NCBI GenBank assembly: GCA_004431415.1
Contig: QPMI01000468.1
Span: 62,001 to 126,000 of the forward strand
Source of the DNA: Cyanophora paradoxa
Lineage: Eukaryota > Glaucocystophyceae > Cyanophorales > Cyanophoraceae
Direction of reading: 5' to 3'
Length of the DNA stretch: 64,000 bases
Shown here: piece after piece, positions 41,228 through 51,100 of the stretch
How positions within the stretch are numbered: the first letter of the stretch is position 1
Layout: the number at the start of each line of letters is the position of its first letter
The notes under the pieces: generated by a model
What the model was told of the DNA's origin: nothing
The model's database searches: none
The model's input: only the letters and a program-made list of their open reading frames with translations
Program-made: the position numbers and the translations under genes

Positions 41228-41952
41228 ATGGAGCTCCCTGCGAGCCAAGGCCGCGGCTACGCGTTCAAGATGGCGTCCGCGTACCTGGCCATCCTTGCGG
41301 ACCTGGTTCTGAACTGCGTCATAGACCCGCCCTTCACAAGCTTCGTTGGAATGATAGCTCTGTTTACGTGCGGCCCCTTCTGCGATCGGCCTCGTGGGGC
41401 GCCGCCCTGACAGAGCGCAGCGTTCACGGCGTAGTCGTCTTCGCCTCAGCCATCGTCATGTACATTCTGTTCATCGACACGCCCTTGCTTCAAGCCGGCC
41501 TGTTTGGGCTCTGGTTCCGCGAGTTCCGCTGGCTGTTCATCACTACGTTTTCACACATCGTCTTCACCATCGCGCTCCGCGGCTATAGACTCGTGCGCGC
41601 CCGTGCTGGCGCCGACCCGAGGCCCCGCCTCAGTACCGCTGGACGCTCACGCTCTGCGCAGGTTGCCATCGCGGACTACTGGCCTTTCCTGTTCGTGTGG
41701 AACATGCCGTTCTACTACATCCTGTATATGCTGCAGAAACTTAGTGCGCACTTTCAAGCGGCTCTCTCTTGAATTTTGCCTCACTGCATATTTCGCGAAG
41801 TTGCTGCCGCGTACTACGTGGTCTATTTCCGCACGACCTTCGAACTGGTGAGCTCTGAACACTCCCCGAGCCGTTTTTTCCCAATTCTTAAGCGCATCGG
41901 ACAGCAATCAGACGTGGTGATCAACCCGATCGTCAAGCTAAGGAGCGTGTAA
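41228..41952 (+). CDS. TMEM138: TMEM138 orthologue (ciliary transition-zone membrane protein)
   Basis: Five exons join perfectly in frame: 41228-41367, 41421-41592, 41662-41743, 41801-41847 and 41893-41952, giving 166 residues (human TMEM138 has 162). The product has four hydrophobic segments: YLAILADLVLNCVIDP, HGVVVFASAIVMYILF, FRWLFITTFSHIVFTIAL, and YWPFLFVWNMPFYYILYML. The family-typical FxxxxxQAGLxxxxFxxF segment appears as LQAGLFGLWFREF, followed near the C-terminus by AAAYYVVYFRTTFELRIG. TMEM138 is required for ciliogenesis and transition-zone trafficking and is a Joubert syndrome (JBTS16) gene. Introns are 53, 69, 57 and 45 bp; three have GTGCG donors. Its neighbour 4 kb upstream, CPLANE1, is also ciliary. 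Confidence 0.8.
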
Positions 41953-42488
41953 CTTAAGAATTTTCGGGAGCTTTGCAAGCAACGGCAACCTCGTCTCAAA
42001 TACCGAGTGCGAATCCTGGCCGACCCTTGCCCTCGCAAAAGCCTGACCGCTCCCCGCAGCGCTGGCGCGGCCCAAAGATATCGCGGCTGCGAACAAGACT
42101 GCGAGACGGGCGTGGCTCAGGGCCACCGCAGAGCCGAAGGTCGCATCGATCGATGCTCTTCCTCCCAGCATCAGCCCCTCGAGCTCGCCGGCGCTAGAGC
42201 GTCCGATTGTGGAGGGCGCGGGTTCCGGGCCCCTCCTCCGTCCAAACCCCCGCTGCTCTTCTGCGTTCAGACCCACATCTCTGAACTTATGCGAAAGTCT
42301 GAACATAAGCGTTGAAAAATGATGATGGCGGCAGTTACAACTAATAGCGTCCTACATGTATGTTCTCCTGTGATCAAAGCCAAAAGCATGCAAAGAGTAT
42401 TGTAGGAAAATGAAAAGGTTTAGAGATGGAGCGCCGGGTAAGAGGCGGGGGCGGGGGGGCGGGGGCGGGGGGGACGCCAGGGTCATGA

Positions 42489-44445
42489 TCAGCGGTAGCC
42501 CGGGGCGGCGACGATGCGGGCATTTTGGGGCAGGCGCGGCGCGAAGACGCGGATGACGTCCGTGAGGGAGAGTACCCCCAGCGGCTCCCCTGCGGCCGGC
42601 CCCTCAGGTGAGCCGAGCCGACCCGAGGCGGGCCGAGGCGAGGAGAGGCAAGGCGTGCGCGCCTGTGGGGGAGACGACCCAGATGCGGTGGAGGTGCTGC
42701 TGCAGCATGATCTGCAGGGCCTCCCGGATGGTGGTCCTGTCCCCGCACGCCACCGGCTGCCGGATGGCGCCCCACGCCTGCAGGCCCGGCGGTCAGGCGC
42801 GCGCGCGCGCGCGCCCTCGGCCGGGGCGGGGCGGGGCGGGGCGGGCCTTGTTGAGGAAGAAGGTGACGGGGTAGTTGAGGTTGCCGATGGTCTCCTTGTC
42901 GACCTTGCGCAGGTCCGACGCGGACAGGTTCGCCACCTGCGTGCGCACCGGCCCGCCCGCCCGCCCGTCGGCCCCGGAGCCGAAGCGGGCGCCCGCGGCG
43001 GCGGCGCGCACGAGCTTCTTGGTGTCCTCGTCGATGACGCCTACCGCGCGGATGTTCTTGTCTGCGTCCGGCCGGCCGGGGGCGTCAGAGGCGCCGCGGG
43101 CGCCGCTAGCGCCCGGCGCCAGGGCGGACGGACCGTGCATGACGCGGAAGCCTTCGATCGCGCGGTCCCGCGACCGGATGCAGAACGGGTTCTTCGTCGA
43201 CGCCTCGACTGCCGCGGGCGCGTGAGCCGCCCGAACAAAGGCGGCGGGAGGCGTGTGAGCCGCCCGGACGAAGGACGGGGCGGCGCACATGCGGTACACC
43301 TGTCCATGTGCTCCGGCAGCGCATTGGCGTTGGCGATGAGGTACCGCGCGACTGCGGCGCGGCTCGACCGGAGGGCGGCCGACAGGCGGGCGGGCGGGCG
43401 GGCGGGCGGGGCGCACTGTCGGTCTGGCTGACCATGCGCGTCGGCCGCGCGACCGACGCCTCGTCGGCGTCGGGCGGGCCGTAGCGGACCATCGCCCGGT
43501 GCGCCCCCTGCGCGCCGCGGCTGAGCCGGGGGCCGGGCCGGGGCGGGGCAGGGGCGGAGGCGGGGGCGGTGGCGCACGGTGGCGAAGGCGCGCACGACGT
43601 CCGCGAGCAGATCGTGGGCCTCGCACTGCGCGCCCCGCGGCTAAGCGGTGGGGTTGGGGGCGGGGGCGGGGGCGGGGCGGACCATCCAGAGGGTGGGGCC
43701 CCGAGCCGTGGACTCCATTGCCTTGCGCACGGGCAGCTTGAGGAACTCCGAGCTGCGCCGCAGCCGCCGCCGTTCGGCCCGGCCCGGGGCCCGGGGCCCG
43801 GGGCCCGGAAAGGAGGCGGGCGGACGCACTTCTCCTTAAGCATCTTCTTGATGGAGGCCTCCGAGAGGTCGCCACCCTGCCGGACGCCGCTCGGCGCGCG
43901 CCAGACGGGCGCGGGCGGGCGGGCGGGGGGCGGGCGGGCGCACGCGGGAGGAGGAGGGGTCGGCGAGCGGGTGGATCATGGCGAACGCGAGGAGGTCGTG
44001 GATCGAGACGATTCCCACGTAGCGCTTCCTCTTCTTTCCGCCGAGCCCCATGAAGCCGCCCTGCCGGCGCCGCTCGCCGCCCGCCCGCGCCGACGGGCAT
44101 CCCCGGGGACCGGGCCGCACGCACCGCCGTAGACTCGTCATACACCGCCAGCGCGTGGATCTTGTGCTCGTCTGCGCGCCGGCGCTCGGCGCGGGGCGGC
44201 GCGCCCGGCGGCGCACGGTCGGCGCGGCCGCGCACCCAACGTCTTGAGCGCGGTCTGCACGGAGCTATCCTGCCTGACCTCCACGAGGCTGCACAGGGCG
44301 GCGGCGCGATAAGGAGCCGCCCGCGAGTTCGGCGCTCGCGGTCCGGCAATGCGACGCCGGGCACAAACGCGCGCACCTCCCGGGCTTCACAGTGCCAACG
44401 GTCGGGGAGTCCAGCAGCGCGTTCACAGTTTTCCCTGAGGTGCAT
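42489..44445 (-). CDS. Four-CBS-domain protein (SNF4/AMPK-gamma or CBSX-like)
   Basis: Exons on the minus strand show four CBS units. CBS1: DSSVQTALKTL, KIHALAVYDES, YVGIVSIHDLLAFAMIHP (44270-43965). CBS2: SEASIKKMLKEK and AKAMESTARGPTLWMV to HDLLADVVRAFATV (43860-43570). CBS3: NPFCIRSRDRAIEGFRVM, NIRAVGVIDED, NLSASDLRKV (43195-42880). CBS4: TTIREALQIMLQQHLHRIWV, then GVLSLTDVIRVFAP (42750-42510). The stop is TGA 42491-42489. Paired CBS domains bind adenine nucleotides; the four-unit layout matches AMPK/SnRK1 gamma subunits and plant CBSX5/6 or PV42 proteins, so an energy-sensing regulatory role is plausible but unproven. No second domain is visible. Introns hold long GC-rich simple repeats (GCGGGCGGGC). 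The first exon is uncertain. Confidence 0.6.
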
Positions 44446-45221
44446 TGTCAGCCGGAGGACCCGAGACGCTGCCGTGAGAGCAATCGTGCCTTCGAAAAAG
44501 AGCCCGAGTTGCGAGTCGTCTCCGAAGGAGCGCGAGTTCCCGAGGATGCAAAAGCTAGCGGGCGAGCGGGCGCGACCCTCTCGATCAGCATTAGGACAGA
44601 TCGAGCGGGCCGCGTCACTGACCTCTCGTTTACACCTGGGCGTAGAGACGTTAAAGCAATCGAGGGACAGTGTTAGACGCCTGGCGAGTCAGTGGCGACG
44701 GCCAGGGCGGGGCCAACAAACATTCTGCAAGCGTGTCAGCGCCATCGAGCCGGCATAAGAGGCCAATGACGCACGATCGAGGGACTTCCTGCTCGATATA
44801 ACGAGCTTCCCGCCGCCAGGGATTTGCGCCCTGGCTGCTGGAGAGTCCGACATCCTGATCTACGCCGAACGCCGAGATAGTATGCGAATAGGAACCGCTC
44901 ACACTTCTCTACCTGCAGGTTCGCAACGGAACAACCCACGGCGCCCCTGCGGACTGGGCAGTGGCAGCGGCAGGCCGCCTCGCCGGGGGGTACAAGGTAT
45001 CCTGTCTTCGCTGGTCGGAGGTGGCCGTCGCTCCCGGGCGCTTTCGTTGAAAACGTTCAGTCAAGCTTAGTCGCATTCGCTAGCGGCGATCTTAACCACC
45101 CCCCAGCCGACCGCCAGCTTGAGCGTGCTGAAGGAGCGCGTGGTGTCTCTGCGGTCGTCTAGCCGTCTAGATTCTCGGTATTTTTCAGCGCCGTTCAGCT
45201 GCTCGAGCTGTCCGGGCGAGG
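44446..45221. other. Intergenic between divergent genes, nothing recognised
   Basis: Presumed shared 5' region of the CBS-domain gene (minus) and the beta-helix gene (plus). No RNA gene or repeat recognised. Confidence 0.5.
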
Positions 45222-47318
45222 ATGTCGGGGTCGGAGGACGGAAGCGACGAGCACGGTTCGGGCGACGAGCACCACAAGAGAGGGCCCGAACTGGCGGCCT
45301 CGTGCGCGACGCGGCCTCTCACAGTAGTCGAAAAGAAGCGCTACAAGGAGTTTCTTGCGGCGTGGTTCAACCAGCTGGGCGACCTCGTAGTAGGCGCCGA
45401 CGACAAGCGGCTGCGCTGGCGCTGCGGGCTCTGCCAGGATTTGATTGTCATGGACGGGTCGCCTGCCGGTATCAGCGAGCACCTCAGCAAGCTGCACCCT
45501 GACGTGGACCCTTCCGCCGTCGACTCGCAGCCGTCCAGCTCGAGCAGCGCGCAGGCGCGTCGGCCCCGCCCCGCCGCGCCCGCGCACCGCCCCGCCGCGC
45601 CCGCGCCCCGCCCTCTGAGCGCGCTGCAGTCGCGGACGCCGAAGCCGCGGCCGCCGCGGGAACTTGTGGTCGACGAGAAAGGGATGACGAAGGAGGCGTT
45701 CCGCAACCTGCCCGACGCCCTCCTCAAGGCGAGGGACGGGGACACGGTGCTCGTCAAGAGCGGCAAGTACCCCCTTCAGAAGCCCCTCTTCATCAGCAAG
45801 CGGGTCCGTCCGCGGCGCACGGCCGCGCGCCCGCGCTCGATCTGATCGCCGCCTCCCCTCTTCCCCCCAGATCACCGTAAAGGGCGTGGGGCCGCAACGC
45901 AGCAAGATCCAGGTCCGCTTGCGCGATTCAAACGCGCGCCGGCGCTCGCTGACCGCCCGGACGCGACCCGCAGATCTATCTGGCCTCCGGGACCCAGGTG
46001 GCCGCGCCTCCCACGCGCCCACCTTCGGCGCAGCCGCCGACGCGCCGGCCGCGGCAGGGCTCATCGTTGATCGGGCCGCCGGAGGCGGTGCTGGTGCTCA
46101 GCGGGGGTACCGGCGGCATCATCACGAACCTGATGGTCAAGGGCACGGCGCGGGGCGGGGGCATCCTCGTGCGGCAGGGGCCCTGGGTCATCAGCAACTG
46201 CGAGGTCCAGGTGCGGGCGCCCTCTCCCCGTGGACCCGCTGCGCGCCCTGCGACGGCGCGCCGCGCAGGGCGACACGGGCAAGACGCTCGCGTGCGTCCA
46301 GCTGGGGGAGGCCAGCCCTTCTGGGGGCGACGGATGCGCCGCGAAGGGTGCGCGCCGCGCCGCGCCGCGGCGGCCGGCCCGCCCCGGCGCTGAAACGGCG
46401 TGCGTCGTCGCCCAGTGACGGGGTGCGAGCTGCACGGGGGTACGTGGGGCGTGTACATGGCGCCCGGGGCGGGCCGCCAGGTGGAGAAGTGCGAGATCCA
46501 CGACTGCACGGACGGCGGCATCGCCTACCGCTCCGCCGCCCTCAACTGCTTCATCGACTCCAACGTCGTCCACGACATCCAGGCCCGCCCGGCCCTTCCT
46601 TTCCTGCTTCCTTCGTGCTCGATTTGGACTTTGCTGACCGCCTTGTCCTTCCTTGTCCGCAGGGCCCCGCCATCCTCGTCGACGACGACGCGCGTCCCCC
46701 CCAGCCGTGCCGCCCCAGCCGTGCCGTGCCGCCTCTGACACCGCCCTGCTCCGCCCCGCCCCGCAGGCCTCGGGCGAGGTGGAGGGGAACATGTGCGCCG
46801 CCCGGGGCCGCGGCGCCGCGCGGGGCGGGCGGGGGCGTGATGCGGGGCGGGCGTGCGCAGGTTCTGGTCCTGCGACGGCGTCGCCGTCTCGTCGCGCTGC
46901 AAGGCCTCCTTCGTCAACAACAAGGTACCCCCCGCGCCCTCCCCCGCCCCCCGTCGGTACAAACAGGGAGTGCATTGCAGAAGTACAAGCAGGAGCCGCC
47001 GGGGGGCGCGGCCGCCCTGCTCCCCACGGAGGTCGGGGCGGTCCCCAGGAGGAAGGTCCCTGTCGAGGTGGATGCCGGGCCTGCCGCGGGCGCCCGCCCA
47101 AACGGGCCCCGCGCTCAGATCGAGCTCAGATCGAGGAGCCGGAGCCGGAGAAGTTCGAGAAGGGCGGCTGCGGCTCCTTCTACTCCTTCAGTGCGGGCCG
47201 CACCGCCGCCCGCAGCCGTCGTCCCGCTCAGGAAGGCCCGAACTGACACCGCTGCCCCCGCCCGCCCCGCGCAGTCAAGATCATCTGCCAGGCGGGCCGG
47301 GGCGTCGACGACCACTGA
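45222..47318 (+). CDS. Zinc-finger plus right-handed beta-helix protein
   Basis: ATG 45222. The N-terminus is acidic (SGSEDGSDEHGSGDEHH), then a helix (VEKKRYKEFLAAWFNQLGDL), then a probable BED/C2H2-type zinc finger: CGLC, 21 residues, HLSKLH. After a Pro/Ala linker comes DALLKARDGDTVLVKSGKY, the usual opening of a parallel beta-helix (pectate-lyase-like/SHCBP1-like) domain. Later coils follow over small exons: ITVKGVG, GGIITNLMVKG, GGGILVRQGPWVISNCEV, GGTWGVYMAPGAGRQVEKCE, DGGIAYRSAALNCFIDSNVV, GPAILVDDDA and CDGVAVSSRCKASFVNN. Beta-helix proteins of this kind bind carbohydrate or act as protein scaffolds; no catalytic Asp set is obvious. It ends VKIICQAGRGVDDH (TGA 47316-47318). Zinc finger plus beta-helix is an unusual combination. 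Confidence 0.7.
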
Positions 47319-48145
47319 TGGCGGGCGCGCCGGCGCCGGAGAAGTCGATATCTAGATCTTCGCTACGCTATACGGGAGCTAGGTTGAATGTCGTTGAACC
47401 GAACATAACAACAACATCCCAAGCCTTTCGCACCTTCGGAGCTCGGCATATACATGTACCCACCCCACATGGGAAAAAGGCTGGCGGCCGGCGCAGTGCC
47501 GCTGCCAGCTCCGAGACGCACAATGAACCTTTGATCGCGATTTGAGCGACTACAGCAGGCGTGTGCAGCAGCGGAGGTCGCCCTCCTTCCAATGGCGGCG
47601 GCATCCCCTGGGCGAGAAGAACACGATGGAGGCGGGAAGCGGATTCGCAGCTTCAGCACTGGAGCGCTGCTTGGCCTCTCGCATGTGCGCTCGCCCCGAA
47701 CTTGCAAGTTCTAGGGGGGATTCGATCGGTCGCCATGCGCCGCTCCCCGCGTCTCCCCGGGCTCTAGTTCTAGAATGATTCCGCTTTCATCCCGCGAGTG
47801 AGCCCCGCGCCGCTGCCACGTATGCCGTATGCCCATGCATTCCCCTCTGGCGCCCGACACTCCGTGAAGCCGTTCGCTGCAAAGCGCAACCTCGCATCGC
47901 ATTATCCTCCCAGTCGTCGTGAGATGTCTCATAGTGACCTCCCCGCCCGCGCCTTAAAGACCTCTCAGCAGCAGCTTAGCAGCAGGCGTCTCGGAGGTCA
48001 GCATTCGCAGCGCGGTTGGTACGGGGCGTGCAATCCTTAGCTCTTTGCTCTTTCCATCACTTCCAACATTTCCCCCTCCCTGCCAACAGCAATGTTCATC
48101 GTCATCGCCGCTGCGTGAGATTGAAGATTGACGTTCCGCTCGCAG
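47319..48145. other. Intergenic or 5' exon region, unresolved
   Basis: No clear gene. Fragments with coding-like character around 47545-47600 could be first exons of the downstream kinase, but no ATG-led frame can be joined confidently. Confidence 0.4.
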
Positions 48146-51100
48146 GCCGTCGACTCTCTAGCAGCACTGGAAGCCTGCCTTGCGGAGAGGAAAGCGGTCG
48201 CTGACGCCCGCGTCCATGGCTTGCTGGAAGACATCGATGGATTGCTTGCCGTGACCGACTCGGGTAACAGCCGCGCCCGCCGCGCTCGTGCATGCGGCGA
48301 TGACCAATCGCTTCTGCGCGGTCGTAGAGTCCCTTCGACGCACGCTCACGCTTCCGCTGGGAGCAACGGGGCAAGAGTGAGCCGCGCTCTCAGCTGTCAT
48401 TCCAGCGCATACTGAACGAGAACATCGCAGTCGGAGCGAGAGGGCGACGCCTCTCGAGATCCTCAACGCCATTCGTCGTGCGTTTGATTGTGCGTTATTC
48501 TTGTTCTGTGTGCTCACCGCCGCCGCAGTGCTCTCGGAAGACTTCCGTGCGCGCCAGAGCACCAACAGCGCCCGCAGCCCACCCGCTGACGGCGCCTCGC
48601 AGTAACATGGACCGAGGAGGATGTGCTCATGCGGTTCGCGGACTTGCTCATGGAGCTGTCGCTCCTCCGGCCCATCTGCGCCCGCTGCTGGCCCGGCGAG
48701 AAGCTGTGCACGCGGTGCGGGCGCCCCCTCGCCCGCCGCCCGTGGAACGAGCGGCACTTGACCGACGCTCATCTGCGCGTTCGCGATCAATTTCAGGCTC
48801 CTGCGGGGCGTCCTGGAGTGCGCGCGCGTCGCGGAGCTCATGGTGCGCCCCCGCGGCCCCTCCCCCCTCGGCGCCTCTAACCCACGGCGGCCCTCAGCTG
48901 TACGTGCGGGAGGCGGAGGAGGTAAGCACGCGCCGCCCCTCCGCGCCGCTGCGCGCGGCCGACGGGTTCGGGGCCCCAGCAGCACGCGGAGGGGCCGGCG
49001 GCGCTGCAGCGCAATGGCTCGGACGGGGCCGGCGTGACGCTGCGGCCGCCGCGGGGAGAGATGGCGGAGTGGGGCGCCGAGCGCGTCTGCACGATGCTGC
49101 TGCGCGAGTGGCTCCAGGAGCGGGCGCAGGACACCGCGGACCGCGAGGGCGAAACGGAGGCCGCCACCTCGCCCACGCCCCAGGCGGACGAGGCGGCGGG
49201 GCCGGCCGCCGCTGCCTCCCGCGAGGGGCTCCCGCCCCTGCACGGGGGCCGCTCCTCGGGCACGTCGTCCCCGCGGCCTCGGGCTCGCTCCGCCACATTC
49301 GGAGGCGCGCCCCGCAGGCCCCTCGCGCGCCCCGCTCGCTGCGCCCGCGCCGAGCGCCGCCGCGCAGGATGTCGGTGCAGGCGATGTCCGCCCTCCCGAA
49401 GTCGGGCAGCGGCGGCGGCATGGGCGCGATCGTCGCGCGCGCCCTCGCCGCCTCCGCCGCCTCGGGCGGGAGCTCCACGCCGCAGCCGGGCCCCTCGCCC
49501 GCCCTGGGTCCCTCGCCCGAGCCCCTGCTGCTCTGCCGCATCTGCGAGGAGATGGTGCGCGGCCCCGGCGAGGCGGAGTGGCCCGGCGCGGGCCGCTCAG
49601 CCCTTATCTCCGCAGGTGCCGCGGGAGGTCTTCGCGGAGCACTCGAGGCACTGCTCCATCGAGCACGCGTTCGACGTCAAGCCCACGCACTGCAACGACA
49701 AGCTCCTCGAGGTCCGCTCCGCTTCGTTCTGTTTGTTTGCCACGCGTTCCTTGCGTTCCGAGGCGGGTGTCTGCGGGGCGGCAGCTCGCGGACGCCATCG
49801 CGGCGAAGCTGGCCGCGGCCGCCGGCCGCCGGCGCTCCTTCAACACGGAAGAGCGGCCGGCGCCGCACGAGGCGCGCTCCTCGAGCCAGAGCCCGCTGGC
49901 GCGCCCCGCCGCCCCCTTCTCCTCCCCCCCGGCCCAGTCCTGCACGGGCCTGACCCCGATTCACGTCCCCGGACCCTTCGAGACGCCCCACCTGGGGCCC
50001 TCGAACCTCGCGCCCGGCTCGCCGCGCCACCCGCCGCCGCGGGCGACGCCCTCGCTGCGGGGCCTCCAGTCCCCCGCAATCTCCTCCCACGCGGGACGCC
50101 CGCCCTCGCCCGTCTTCTCCGGCTCGCCGGGCGAGATCCTGCAGCGCCTCTGCCGCCGGGCCTCGATGCTCCACCCGGGGAGCCTCGGCTGCGCCCGCAG
50201 CATCTCCGTGCTCCAGAACGAGTGCTCGGAGCTCATCGCCGCCCTGGAGGAGGCCGCCGACGTGCGCCCGCCCGCCCGCCCGCCCGCCCGCTTGCCCGGC
50301 CGAGTGCGCCCCCTGAGCCGTCGCAGCGGGCGGAGGGGGGCGACGCGGAGGAGCGCGCCGACGTTCACGGGTGGCTCGAGATCGCGCAGCGCGTCGAGAC
50401 GGGCGCGCGATCCGCCCGCCCTTTCCGCGCCGCGCCGCGCCGCCGCCCCGCGCCGCGCTGACGCCGTGGCGGGGCGCGGCGCAGCGCTGGAACTGAAGAG
50501 CGCGACGCTGCACGCGGCGGCGACGCGGCGGGAAAGCGTGGACGCCTCGGCCCGGGGCTCGCCGGCCAAGCAGCGGCTTGACCTGCTCCTCGCCTCGGCC
50601 CGCCGCCTCTCGGTCGCCTCGGGCGGGCCCTTCGCCTCCGGCTCCTCCTCATGCGGCTCGCCCGCCCCCGCCCTCCTCCCCTTCCTCTCGAACGCGGCGG
50701 CGGCGGCCGCGGCCACGGCGGAGGCGGCGGCGCGCGCCGGCTCGCCCCTCTCGGAGAGCGGGAGCCGCAGCGGAAGCAGTGCGAGCGGCTCGCCGCGGGA
50801 CGCGCGCCAGCTGCGCCGGCGCTCCAGCCCGCGGCCGGCCGGCACCGACGGCAGCGGCTCGCCCGCCTCGCGCGGGGCCCGCCCCTCCGCTCCCCGTCCC
50901 CGGCGGCGCTCCCCGGCAGCGGCGCGGCCGGCCCGGCGCGCGGCGGCTGCGGCCGTCGTCGCTGCAGCAGATCAACGCGGCGACGGCGGCGGCGCGCCGC
51001 GCGGGGCGCGTCACCATCGACGACTTTGACATCTTGAAGGCGAGCGCCGCCCCGCCAGGCTCTCCGTTGGGACCGCGCTGACGGCGGGGCGGGCGGGCGG

